From Paenibacillus polysaccharolyticus (GTDB lineage: Bacteria; Bacillota; Bacilli; Paenibacillales; Paenibacillaceae), in the NCBI RefSeq assembly GCF_900102085.1, contig NZ_FMVM01000006.1, positions 135,258 to 199,257 of the forward strand: 64,000 nucleotides of DNA. The letters are read 5' to 3'. The translations under genes and the position numbers were made by a program. This document shows, one piece after another, positions 25,865 to 34,269 of the stretch; the stretch's first letter is position 1, and each line of letters starts with the position of its first letter. The notes below the pieces were generated by a model that made no database searches, had not been told where the DNA came from, and worked only from the letters and a program-made list of their open reading frames with translations.

Positions 25865-26758
25865 TTATTTCGAAGCTGTCATACGGCGGTACACAACCCG
25901 GCCGATCCAGCGCGCGCTCAGATTGAATGCCAGTACCAGAATGACCAGTACGGCAGAAGCCCCTGCTGCAACTTCTTTGGAATCTGGTCCGATGCCTTCA
26001 CTGTTGACTTTCCAGATGTGTACAGCTAGTGTCTCCGCAGGACGAAGCGGATTGATCGGTGATCTTGGACTTGTTGGATTCCAGTCCGTAAAGTCCAGCG
26101 GTGGACTACTCATACCTGCAGTGAACATCAGGGCTGCAGCTTCACCGAAGATCCGACCGGATGCCAGAATCGTACCCGTAATCAAGCTTGGCAGTGCCAC
26201 AGGCAACAGGATGGACGTAATGATCTTCCATTTGGACAAACCAAGGGCAAGTCCTGCTTCCTTCTGCTCTTTGGGAACGGCCCTGAAAGCTTGCTCTGTC
26301 GTCCGTACCATAAGTGGCAAGTTGAAAATCGCCAGTGCCATCGCACCCGATAAGAGTGAGAAGCCCAGGCCAAACGTATTTACGATCAGCAAAAGTCCGA
26401 ACAAACCGATCACGATCGATGGGAAAGATGACAATACTTCGACAACCAGTCGAATGAAACTTGTAATCCGACCCGGTTTGGCATATTCCGCCATATAAAT
26501 ACCTCCGCCCCAGCCGAGCGGGATGGTAATAATCAGCGTTAGTACAAGCAAAAAGATAGAGTTAAAGAGTTGCGGTCCAATACCGCCGCCACCTTTGAGC
26601 AATTGCGGTGCACTCGTCAGGAAGTGCCAGTTGATCTGACCGATCCCCCGGAACAGAATAAATCCGAGTAAACCGAGCAAAAGTACAACAATGAATAAAG
26701 CCAGAATCACGATGACTACTGTTGCAATTTTATCCGCTGTTTTTGGCTTCATTCTCAT
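25865..26758 (-). CDS. pstA: Phosphate ABC transporter permease PstA
   Basis: 297 residues, six predicted membrane helices, with the inner-membrane-permease motif around [26 protein letters not shown] that docks on PstB. Start at 26758 behind AAAGGAGG at eight bases, overlapping the pstC stop by four bases. It pairs with PstC to form the phosphate channel. Confidence 0.94.
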   Translation of the reverse strand: MRMKPKTADKIATVVIVILALFIVVLLLGLLGFILFRGIGQINWHFLTSAPQLLKGGGGIGPQLFNSIFLLVLTLIITIPLGWGGGIYMAEYAKPGRITSFIRLVVEVLSSFPSIVIGLFGLLLIVNTFGLGFSLLSGAMALAIFNLPLMVRTTEQAFRAVPKEQKEAGLALGLSKWKIITSILLPVALPSLITGTILASGRIFGEAAALMFTAGMSSPPLDFTDWNPTSPRSPINPLRPAETLAVHIWKVNSEGIGPDSKEVAAGASAVLVILVLAFNLSARWIGRVVYRRMTASK

Positions 26759-27663
26759 ACCCGGTTCCTCCTTTCAAGCAGGCGAACCAGAATGACGAAG
26801 ACAAAGGTCATTACCAGCAGGACAAGCGCCATGCTCCACAATGCATTGTTATGAACAGAACCCATCGTGGTGTTACCCATACTCAGGGTGATTACACTTG
26901 TTAATGTTGAAGCGGATTCGAGCAGGGATGTCGGTACATGCGGCGCATTACCGATGACCATCTGTACAGCCAATGCTTCACCAAATGCGCGAGCCATACC
27001 GAGGACAATACCTGTCAGCAATGCAGGTAGTACCGTCGGAATGATTACCCGATAAATCGTTTGCCAGCGTGTTGCGCCAAGCGCATAAGAAGATTCACGC
27101 AAACCCTTCGGCAAAGCAGACAACGCATCTGCCATGATACTCGTAACTGTAGGCAGGATCATGACGGACAACACCAGACATCCGGCTGCAATCCCAATGC
27201 CGGGTCCTCCGAAGATACTGCGTAACATCGGAACAATTACGCTTAGACCGATAAATCCGTATACAACGGATGGAATACCGGAAAGCAATTCAATCGCGGG
27301 CTGCAAAATCTTTTTACCTTTACCCGGTACAATCTCGGTCATAAAGAGTGCTGCACATAGGCTAAGCGGACTCGCGATCAATGCTGCAAGCAAGGTGGTT
27401 GTAAAGGAACCCGTGATAAACGGTAATGCACCATAAACGCCAGGCTCACCTGTAGGATTCCACGTTTTTCCGAAAATGAACTCACGCAGGCTGACGCCAT
27501 CCTGGAAAAAGGTTGATAACCCTTTGGATGCGACAAAATATACGATGGAAAACATGACAACGATCAGGAAAACGACACATATCGACGTGTAGATCCGTCC
27601 CGTCCACTCTTCCCAGTAATGTTTCTCTCTCAAGGGCCGGCGTGGTTTCAGTTTATTGTTCAT
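26755..27663 (-). CDS. pstC: Phosphate ABC transporter permease PstC
   Basis: About 302 residues starting at 27663, where AAGGGGG lies seven bases upstream; the longer frame to 27699 would begin upstream of that site. It has six predicted membrane helices, a cytoplasmic basic N-terminus (NNKLKPRRPLREKHYWEEW) and the docking loop ADALSALPKGLRESSYALGATRW. It is separated from pstS by 145 bp containing a strong hairpin. Confidence 0.94.
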   Translation of the reverse strand: MNNKLKPRRPLREKHYWEEWTGRIYTSICVVFLIVVMFSIVYFVASKGLSTFFQDGVSLREFIFGKTWNPTGEPGVYGALPFITGSFTTTLLAALIASPLSLCAALFMTEIVPGKGKKILQPAIELLSGIPSVVYGFIGLSVIVPMLRSIFGGPGIGIAAGCLVLSVMILPTVTSIMADALSALPKGLRESSYALGATRWQTIYRVIIPTVLPALLTGIVLGMARAFGEALAVQMVIGNAPHVPTSLLESASTLTSVITLSMGNTTMGSVHNNALWSMALVLLVMTFVFVILVRLLERRNRV

Positions 27664-27753
27664 TACCGTTCCCCCTTCGGTCTGTTCCATAACAACCATC
27701 CTTCTATAGTAGAATTAGTGCAAAATATGGGATAATTCCTGAGCAAACCGCGC

Positions 27754-27782
27754 AAAGAGGCAGGACCTGGGTCCGCCTCTTT
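27754..27782 (-). promoter_or_regulatory. Stable intercistronic hairpin between pstS and pstC
   Basis: AAAGAGGC-a-GGACC, a two-base loop, GGTCC-GCCTCTTT: near-perfect pairing over 13 bp with one bulge. No T-run follows, so it is more likely an mRNA-stabilising or partial-attenuation element that raises pstS over pstCAB than a full terminator. Confidence 0.65.
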
Positions 27783-27808
27783 CGCTGTATGCGCAAGTTC
27801 AAAGAATG

Positions 27809-28741
27809 TTACTGAGTCACATTACCTGCTGCATCGCGTTTTACTTTCATGCCGGATACCGGAATGTAGCCCAGTTCCTTAACGTCATTTTGTTGAATTT
27901 CATCGCTGAGCATGTAGTCGAGGAATGCTTTTGTTGCTGCATCCGGCTCACCTTTTGTATACATGTGCTGGTAAGCCCATACTGGATACGTTCCTGCTTC
28001 TACGTTCTCAACTGTAGCTTCAACACCGCCGTATTTCAGAACTTGCAATTTGTCATCCAGGTAAGACAGAGCCAGGTAACCAATTGCTCCTGGAGTCTCA
28101 GATACCAGTTTCTTAACTGTACCGGAAGAATCTTCTTGGATTGAACCTTGAATATCTTCTACTTTCGTTCCCAGCGCGAAGTTTTCGAAAGTTGCACGTG
28201 TACCGGAGCTACTTGGACGGTTAACGATAACGATCGCTTGATCTTTACCACCAACATCTTTCCAGTTCGTGATTTTACCGGAGAAAATATCTACCAGTTG
28301 TTCTTTTGTCAGATCCGTTACACCTGCATCTTTGTTGCTTACTGGTGCAATTGCCACAACTGCTACTTGGTGGTCAACCAGTTCTTTAGCTTTTGCTTCG
28401 TCTTTCAGCTTCTCTTCAGCAAATACGTCAGAGTTACCGATCGTAGCTTGTCCGTCAGATACTTGAGTCAGACCTGTACCACTACCGCCGCCTTGCACTT
28501 GTACCGTCACGTTCTTATATTGATCAACTGCCATAAATTTTTGTCCAGCTTGCTCTACCAGAGGCTGCAGTGCTGTTGATCCAACAGCGAGAATGTTACC
28601 GCTGAGTTCAGCAGCAGTATTATCTCCTGATCCATTACTTGCGGTACCATTTGTAGTACCTGCGTCGTTTTTCGCTCCGCATGCTGCAAGCACCAGTACG
28701 AACGTTAAGGTCATCAAAATAAACGGCAACTTTTTAAACAT
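27809..28741 (-). CDS. pstS: Phosphate-binding lipoprotein PstS
   Basis: 310 residues. Lipoprotein signal with lipobox LAAC (cysteine at about 21), a Ser/Gly/Thr-rich linker, then the periplasmic-binding domain with phosphate-contact motifs GSTALQPL, GGGSGTGLTQ and RPSSSGTRATFENF. It starts at 28741 with GGGAGG about ten bases upstream. First gene of the pst operon, with PhoP-like boxes 87-125 bp upstream of its start codon. It captures phosphate at the outer face of the membrane. Confidence 0.95.
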   Translation of the reverse strand: MFKKLPFILMTLTFVLVLAACGAKNDAGTTNGTASNGSGDNTAAELSGNILAVGSTALQPLVEQAGQKFMAVDQYKNVTVQVQGGGSGTGLTQVSDGQATIGNSDVFAEEKLKDEAKAKELVDHQVAVVAIAPVSNKDAGVTDLTKEQLVDIFSGKITNWKDVGGKDQAIVIVNRPSSSGTRATFENFALGTKVEDIQGSIQEDSSGTVKKLVSETPGAIGYLALSYLDDKLQVLKYGGVEATVENVEAGTYPVWAYQHMYTKGEPDAATKAFLDYMLSDEIQQNDVKELGYIPVSGMKVKRDAAGNVTQ

Positions 28742-28812
28742 TTTTTGTTTTCCTCCCCCAATGTAGTGATGGCGTTTTGTGAATTTGTGTGATCACCATC
28801 AACTCTTTAATC

Positions 28813-28866
28813 ATTGTAGTTTCGTTATGTCATCTGAAAATCAATGTTTTGTAAACGCAATGTTAA
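28813..28866 (-). promoter_or_regulatory. PhoP-box array and -10 element of pstS
   Basis: On the minus strand four hexamers repeat every 11 bp: TTAACA, TTTACA, TTGATT, ATGACA (28866 down to 28828). This is the TT(A/C/T)ACA-N5 direct-repeat layout of Bacillus PhoP sites. TACAAT (28813-28818) follows nine bases later as a good -10. Confidence 0.8.
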
Positions 28867-28924
28867 AAATATAGGCTAGGGATAAAATACGAAACATACG
28901 AAATATATTTTGCGCGCTGGTGGC

Positions 28925-29052
28925 CGCTTCGGGAACGGACGTTGTTTCAATCGCTGTTATCTCCGGATATATTGATTAATATTCTAGAGGAGTATATCCG
29001 GGGATAAAGGCGAACGCTCCGCTTTTCCACAATCGTTCCGTTCCCTCCGCTA
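28925..29052. repeat. Diverged core copy of the interspersed element (E1)
   Basis: Contains TCAATCGCTGTTATCTCCGG (from 28947) facing ATCCGGGGATAAAGGCGAAC (from 28996), then GCTCCGCTTTT: the same core as the 195-bp elements, with pairing arms GTTATCTCCGGATAT / ATATCCGGGGATAA. Flanks GGAACGGACG and CGTTCCGTTCC are themselves inverted. The CTATATAAGTTG ends are not seen. Confidence 0.75.
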
Positions 29053-29117
29053 CGTCAGCGCTCATCTGTTTCTAAAACATTTATATTCCTAGCTAAGGCT
29101 GAGGGCAGTAAAAGAAC

Positions 29118-29256
29118 CACTCCGTGCTGGGCGTTCCGGTTACGAAAATCATTCTTCCGATCGCTGTTGTCTCCAAATCGTTATGGATTTCATTTTTCAT
29201 ATGTAAACATTCGGAGACAAAGGCGAGTTTATGTAAGAGAGGAACGGACACGGTAT
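29118..29256. repeat. Second, more diverged core copy (E2)
   Basis: CCACTCCG followed by TTCCGATCGCTGTTGTCTCC (from 29155), a 45-bp spacer, then CGGAGACAAAGGCGAG (from 29212). The arms TTGTCTCC / GGAGACAA have changed together relative to the other copies (TATCCCC/GGGGATA), so pairing is kept while sequence drifts. Confidence 0.7.
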
Positions 29257-29269
29257 TTATGATTGCAAA

Positions 29270-29328
29270 CGAAAAAAGGCCTTCTCAACAGATGTGGTTA
29301 ACACATCCGTTAAGAATAGCCTTTTTAA
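29270..29328 (-). terminator. Terminator of arsB
   Basis: AAAAAGGC-TTCT-AAC-GATGTG (from 29272) pairs with CACATC-GTT-AGAA-GCCTTTTT (to 29326) with small bulges; A/T-runs at both feet make it bidirectional. It lies about 34 bp after the arsB stop. Confidence 0.8.
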
Positions 29329-29359
29329 ATCATAACTATTTTAAACTCACTGCTTATTT

Positions 29360-30652
29360 TTATCCCAAGATCCACAGCCATAATGCTAAACCGGCCAATG
29401 TAATCAACAACGTTGGAATGGTTAGAATAATGCCTGCTTTGAAATAATATCCCCATGTAATCTTAACACCCTTACGGGACAATACATGCAGCCATAACAA
29501 AGTTGCAAGTGACCCAATCGGCGTCATCTTTGGACCTAGATCCGAGCCAATGACATTGGCATAGATCATAGCTTCCTTAACAATACCCTCAGTGTGTGCA
29601 CCTTGAATGGCGAGCAGATTAATTAATACCGTTGGTAAATTGTTCATCACGGATGATAATACCGCAGCGGTCAGGCCCATACCTAGCGATGCTGCCAACA
29701 GACCATAATCCGCTATAGCATCAAGCCAGCTACTCAGATGATCCGTTAATCCAGCATTACGTAGACCATAAACAACAATGTACATCCCTACCGAGAAGAC
29801 AACAATAGACCAAGGTGCTTCCTTAATCACCCTTTTCAAATCTACCGCTTCGCTCTTGCGTGCAAGTATACCGAAAAGCAGGGCTACCGCACCTACAATA
29901 ACGGAGACGGGAATCGGCAGAAATTCACTGGAAGCGTAAGCTACCAATAACAGCCCCAGCATAAACCATGCAATCTTGAACACACGTGGATCACGGATGG
30001 CTTCCTTGGGGTCACGAGCGGCCGTGACATCATACGTCTGCGGGATGCTTTTACGATAAAACAAAAACAACATCGCCGTACTCGCTGCAATAGAGAACAG
30101 ATTAGGCACAAACATACGTACCGCATACTCTACAAATGTAATGCCAAAGAAATCGGCAGAAACAATATTTACCAAATTGCTGACCACGAGTGGCAATGAG
30201 GTCGTATCCGCGATGAAACCACTTGCCATGACAAATGCCAGCACCATGCGCTCATCAAACTTTAAAGCACGAACCATTGCCAGAACAATCGGTGTCAGAA
30301 TCAATGCAGCGCCATCATTGGCAAACAAGGCAGACACCGCGGCCCCTAGTAAAATAGAATAAAGGAATAATTTACGTCCGTTACCTCCGGCCAGTCGGGC
30401 CATATGAAGGGCAGCCCACTCGAAGAATCCAGTCTCGTCCAAAATCAATGAAATCATAATAATGCCAACAAAGGCCAGCGTAGCATTCCACACAATCGAG
30501 GCCACATCCGAAGCATCATTGAAACTAACTACTCCTGCTGCCAGGGCAAGGATTGCCCCTCCCGAAGCGCTCCAGCCAATGCCGATGCCACGAGGCTGCC
30601 AGATCACCATCGTAATGGTCAAAACAAATATTAATATTGCTACATATACCAT
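29360..30652 (-). CDS. arsB: ArsB-type arsenite/antimonite efflux protein
   Basis: About 430 residues, 11-12 predicted membrane helices. It matches ArsB of the ion transporter superfamily: [21 protein letters not shown] at the N-terminus, [17 protein letters not shown], the [14 protein letters not shown] half-helix motif and [23 protein letters not shown]. It exports As(III)/Sb(III) in exchange for protons. The start at 30652 is supported by AGGAGG four to five bases upstream. No arsR or arsC is adjacent, which is unusual; it lies 95 bp downstream of a chemoreceptor gene on the same strand. A related NhaD/ArsB permease with another substrate cannot be excluded. Confidence 0.85.
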   Translation of the reverse strand: MVYVAILIFVLTITMVIWQPRGIGIGWSASGGAILALAAGVVSFNDASDVASIVWNATLAFVGIIMISLILDETGFFEWAALHMARLAGGNGRKLFLYSILLGAAVSALFANDGAALILTPIVLAMVRALKFDERMVLAFVMASGFIADTTSLPLVVSNLVNIVSADFFGITFVEYAVRMFVPNLFSIAASTAMLFLFYRKSIPQTYDVTAARDPKEAIRDPRVFKIAWFMLGLLLVAYASSEFLPIPVSVIVGAVALLFGILARKSEAVDLKRVIKEAPWSIVVFSVGMYIVVYGLRNAGLTDHLSSWLDAIADYGLLAASLGMGLTAAVLSSVMNNLPTVLINLLAIQGAHTEGIVKEAMIYANVIGSDLGPKMTPIGSLATLLWLHVLSRKGVKITWGYYFKAGIILTIPTLLITLAGLALWLWILG

Positions 30653-30746
30653 AGTTCCTCCTGCTGTCCTGTACAATTGCCCGTAAGAACCAGACGATAT
30701 ATTTATACAGGGACGCAAGAGGAATGTCTATATTTATTTTTTGCTA

Positions 30747-32786
30747 TTATTTTTTGCTATTATCTTTTGCGGGATCATCCATCATTTTGAACATACCCAG
30801 CAATCCTTGTAACTGTTCAGCCATACTATTCAAATGTGCAGAAGACGAAGCAATTTCCTCAACAGAAGCCAGTTGTTCTTGCGATGAAGCCGATACAGAT
30901 TCGGTACTCGCCGCAGATTCCTGAGTGACGTTCGAGATATCCGTCATCGTCTGAGCCACATGAGAGGCACCATTCTCCAATTGTTTCGTCGTTTCGGATA
31001 GTTCGTCCAGCGTATGAACAGCATCTTCCACTGCTTCACGAATTTGAGAGAAGGATTTTCCAGAAGTATTTACAGCCTGTATCCCCTCACCGACACGGCT
31101 TTGGGCAGCATTCATCGCTGTTAGGGCAGAGTCCATGTCCTGACGAATATTATGCACAAGTTCACCAATCTGAGCCGCGGAACTACCCGATTCTTCAGCC
31201 AGCTTGCGTACCTCTCCAGCTACAACTGCAAATCCACGTCCTGCATCTCCTGCTCGTGCTGCTTCAATAGATGCATTCAGTGCAAGGAGGTTAGTCTGTT
31301 TCGAGATAGATGCAATGACATCAACCATACTACCGATCTCAACTGAACGGGCGTTAAGGGACTGCACAACATCTCCTAACTGTTCTACCGTTTCCTGGAT
31401 GATATTCATCTGTTCAACAGCCTCTCCCGCTGCTTCATTCCCTGAAGATGCTGCCCCGGATGTATTTCGCATCGCTGTAGTTATGGATTGTACACGCTGT
31501 GACATCTGACGAACATCTTCTGCCATGCGACTCATCTGTCCAGAACCATCCTTCACACTATTCACTTGTTGCTCTGCACCCTCGGCCAGTTCTTGGATCG
31601 CCATCGTTGAATGTTCGATGGCTTTGGTTGTTTGGTCTGCACTCGCAGACAACTCTTGTGAAGAAGCGGATACTTGTTCTGCCGTTTCCTGCACACCCAG
31701 AATCATCATGCGTAAGTTATCCACCATGCGTTCAAAGTACTTCGCGAGTTCACCCACTTCATCTTTACGTTTACTATCCATCTTCACGGTGAGGTCGCCT
31801 TTACTTACAGCTCTTGCATTTTCCTGCAACCGTTTAATCGGACTCACTAACGAACGAGTGAACCAGATAATAAAGATAAGGGCCAGGAACACAGAAGCCA
31901 AAAGCACGATGAGTGTAGCGAGCCTTATTTCTTTGCTTGCATCGGTGACTTCGCTTTTGAACATCGTACCTGCAATTTTCCAGCCAGTTGCTTCATTGGT
32001 AGAGAAAATCATGGTTTTGGAGCGGCCTTCGTAATCATAGTCAAACTGACCTTCCTTGCCATCATACATTTGATCCAACACGCCGCTCTTTTCCTGTGTA
32101 CCTACTTCTTGCACAGGAGAAACAACAACATGTTTATCTTTATCCAGAATAATAACGTACCCTTCTTGACCAACCTTAATCGCAGCCTGATCCCGTAGAT
32201 CGGTCAAATCAAGTGACAAGCCAATTACAGCGGATTGATCCTTAAGCGTTTTGGAGATAAAAACAACCGCTACGCCATCTGTATTTTTGGTGACAGGCGA
32301 AACAGCAACCGTACCCGGCTTATCCATCGCGAGCTTATACCACTCACGCTCTCTCGGATCATAAGCTTCTCCCCGCTGGCTACTCTCTGTTGGCTTGCCG
32401 CGAACCATGACTCCTTCTGTCGACCCTACAAAAATATTTAAAGCATCCGGATGCAGTCCCAGATACTGAGCAAGCTTGGTTTGAAGCTCCGTGCTATCAT
32501 CTTCTCCTTTGATCAAGGACGGGTCGAGTGAATCCGAGAAGAAATTAATGTCAAAAATTTTGTTATTAACCTGACTTTCGACAATCTTATTAGCCGTACT
32601 TACGCTCTGAAGGGCACTGTCGTTCAATTGTGCTTGTACTGTATCTTCCGCGATATACAAAGACACCAAGCCAATTGCCAAACTTGGTACCAAAAGAACA
32701 ACCAAAAACGAAACGAGCATTTTATTGCGGATATTCCAGACAAAAGCTTTCTTTTTACTTTTCTTTTTGTTCTTAGTCTCTTTCAA
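30747..32786 (-). CDS. Methyl-accepting chemotaxis protein with dCache sensor
   Basis: 679 residues. TM1 at about 22-46, an extracellular dCache domain ([45 protein letters not shown]) to about 285, TM2 at 289-310, HAMP to ~370, then the long methylation and signalling helices with the hairpin tip [41 protein letters not shown]. dCache receptors of this type often sense amino acids or organic acids. It starts with TTG at 32786 behind GGGGG at eight bases. The C-terminus lacks a CheR-docking pentapeptide. A 13-bp tandem duplication covers the stop codon. Confidence 0.92.
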   Translation of the reverse strand: MKETKNKKKSKKKAFVWNIRNKMLVSFLVVLLVPSLAIGLVSLYIAEDTVQAQLNDSALQSVSTANKIVESQVNNKIFDINFFSDSLDPSLIKGEDDSTELQTKLAQYLGLHPDALNIFVGSTEGVMVRGKPTESSQRGEAYDPREREWYKLAMDKPGTVAVSPVTKNTDGVAVVFISKTLKDQSAVIGLSLDLTDLRDQAAIKVGQEGYVIILDKDKHVVVSPVQEVGTQEKSGVLDQMYDGKEGQFDYDYEGRSKTMIFSTNEATGWKIAGTMFKSEVTDASKEIRLATLIVLLASVFLALIFIIWFTRSLVSPIKRLQENARAVSKGDLTVKMDSKRKDEVGELAKYFERMVDNLRMMILGVQETAEQVSASSQELSASADQTTKAIEHSTMAIQELAEGAEQQVNSVKDGSGQMSRMAEDVRQMSQRVQSITTAMRNTSGAASSGNEAAGEAVEQMNIIQETVEQLGDVVQSLNARSVEIGSMVDVIASISKQTNLLALNASIEAARAGDAGRGFAVVAGEVRKLAEESGSSAAQIGELVHNIRQDMDSALTAMNAAQSRVGEGIQAVNTSGKSFSQIREAVEDAVHTLDELSETTKQLENGASHVAQTMTDISNVTQESAASTESVSASSQEQLASVEEIASSSAHLNSMAEQLQGLLGMFKMMDDPAKDNSKK

Positions 32787-32899
32787 TCGGTTCTCCCCCT
32801 CATATTATGAAGCCATTCTCCCAGCTATGTATGAACTTCTATTGGTCTATACTATATATCGGCTAATGACGGAGTTTTTTTGAATAAAAACAAAGTTCA

Positions 32900-32936
32900 A
32901 AACAAACAAGTCACTTCAAGGGGAAAGTGACTTGTG
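32900..32936 (-). terminator. Terminator of the EAL gene
   Basis: ACAAGTCACTT (32906-32916) / AAGTGACTTGT (32925-32935), a perfect 11-bp stem with an eight-base loop; T-rich sequence follows on the minus strand. Confidence 0.8.
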
Positions 32937-32986
32937 CTGTAGTGTTAATGTTGAAAATTAGTGTTTAGTCCAAATGTGAACGGCAG

Positions 32987-34051
32987 TTATCTCGCTTCTC
33001 TGTACGATGGATCTGAATATGGACCATCGGGAGGTTGTGCTGCGGGTTTACCAAAATAATATCCTTGTGCAAGTTCAATTCCAACCGATCGGCAGAAATC
33101 AAACTCCTCCATTCTTTCGATCCCCTCGGCAAGCACTTTGCCTCCAAATCGATTGGATAACTGAACAATGTTTCTGATCTTCTGTTGCTTCACTTCATCC
33201 TGATCACAATAGTCAATCAGGCTGCGATCAATTTTCACAAAATCCGGCTCTAAGCGGTTCATTAGTTCGATCGTCGAAAATCCAGCGCCTACATCATCCA
33301 ATGCTACGGACATACCGCGAGAGCGATAAACTTCAAAAATATGTTGCAATGTAGACAGTTGCTGGATCTGTTCCGTTTCCACGACTTCAAAAACGAAATC
33401 TTTCGGATCGAGCGAGAGACGTTCTATCGCCTCAAATGTATGTGTCAGGCAATATTCGGGGTTATAAATAGAGGAAGGCAGGAAATTAACAAAACGTTTC
33501 ACACCGCGAGGCAGATATTTGGCGCTTGTCTCAATGGCCTTAATACGGGCAGTACGATCCAGAAACGAATGCAGTCCCGTTTCGCGAGCTACTTCAAACA
33601 ATTCATAGGAACTAAATGCTCTCCCATGTTCAGCCGGACGAAGCAAAAACTCATATCCGATAATGCACTGTGAGGCATCTACAATCGGTTGCATATAACT
33701 GGTAAACTGGCGTTCTAAAATAGTTGAGACGATATCCGCATATTTGATTCTGGCATGTTGCATGGATAGACTAATCCAATCACCCTCAAAACCATCGGTG
33801 AATGGTTCCGTTACAGACTTTAAATGAACGGCTAGCGAAATCGACAACGTCTTCTCCATATCTATAATCTCTTCCATCCGATCCTGTAACTCCTGTACGT
33901 CTGAAAAATGGAACCAAAGCATCTCTTCTGAATAATCAACATGCCTTCCCTTGGTTTGCAGCGCTTCCAGCAAAGCAGGGGAGACGGGACGCAGGTACAA
34001 CGTACCTTGGCCCTCTATCGGATAGATTGGACTGCAGCCACTGCAATTCAT
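32987..34051 (-). CDS. EAL-domain cyclic-di-GMP phosphodiesterase
   Basis: 354 residues, soluble. The N-terminal ~105 residues are not a named domain but begin with a CxxC pair (C3, C6). The EAL domain follows with all catalytic residues: E134 in EFLLRP (EAL position), N in RFVNF, E in FEVVE, D252-D253 in LDDVGAG, K in FVKIDRSL, E in LAEGIE and Q in AQGYYFGKP. It should linearise c-di-GMP to pGpG and so favour motility over sessility, which fits the chemoreceptor next door. Start at 34051 behind AAGGGGG. Confidence 0.9.
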   Translation of the reverse strand: MNCSGCSPIYPIEGQGTLYLRPVSPALLEALQTKGRHVDYSEEMLWFHFSDVQELQDRMEEIIDMEKTLSISLAVHLKSVTEPFTDGFEGDWISLSMQHARIKYADIVSTILERQFTSYMQPIVDASQCIIGYEFLLRPAEHGRAFSSYELFEVARETGLHSFLDRTARIKAIETSAKYLPRGVKRFVNFLPSSIYNPEYCLTHTFEAIERLSLDPKDFVFEVVETEQIQQLSTLQHIFEVYRSRGMSVALDDVGAGFSTIELMNRLEPDFVKIDRSLIDYCDQDEVKQQKIRNIVQLSNRFGGKVLAEGIERMEEFDFCRSVGIELAQGYYFGKPAAQPPDGPYSDPSYREAR

Positions 34052-34212
34052 GTAGAACCCCCTTGCCAGTTTATCAAGCTACATCATTAATGTTACCAAG
34101 TTTTATACCCAAAGTTTGTAAATAGTATATCATGGGTCCAACAATTAATCTCTAATGTTTTAATGACTTCCTGTATGACGTATACAGAAACATTTGTATT
34201 CCTTCTTACCAC

Positions 34213-34246
34213 AAAAAAGACCAGCAGTCTGATGACTGCCAGTCTC
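34213..34246 (-). terminator. Terminator of the nucleotidase gene
   Basis: GAC-CA-GCAGTC (34219-34229), loop, GACTGC-CA-GTC (34234-34244), with a six-T run on the minus strand (34213-34218). Confidence 0.8.
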
Positions 34247-34269
34247 TCGTCTATACCCTTTATTAGACT

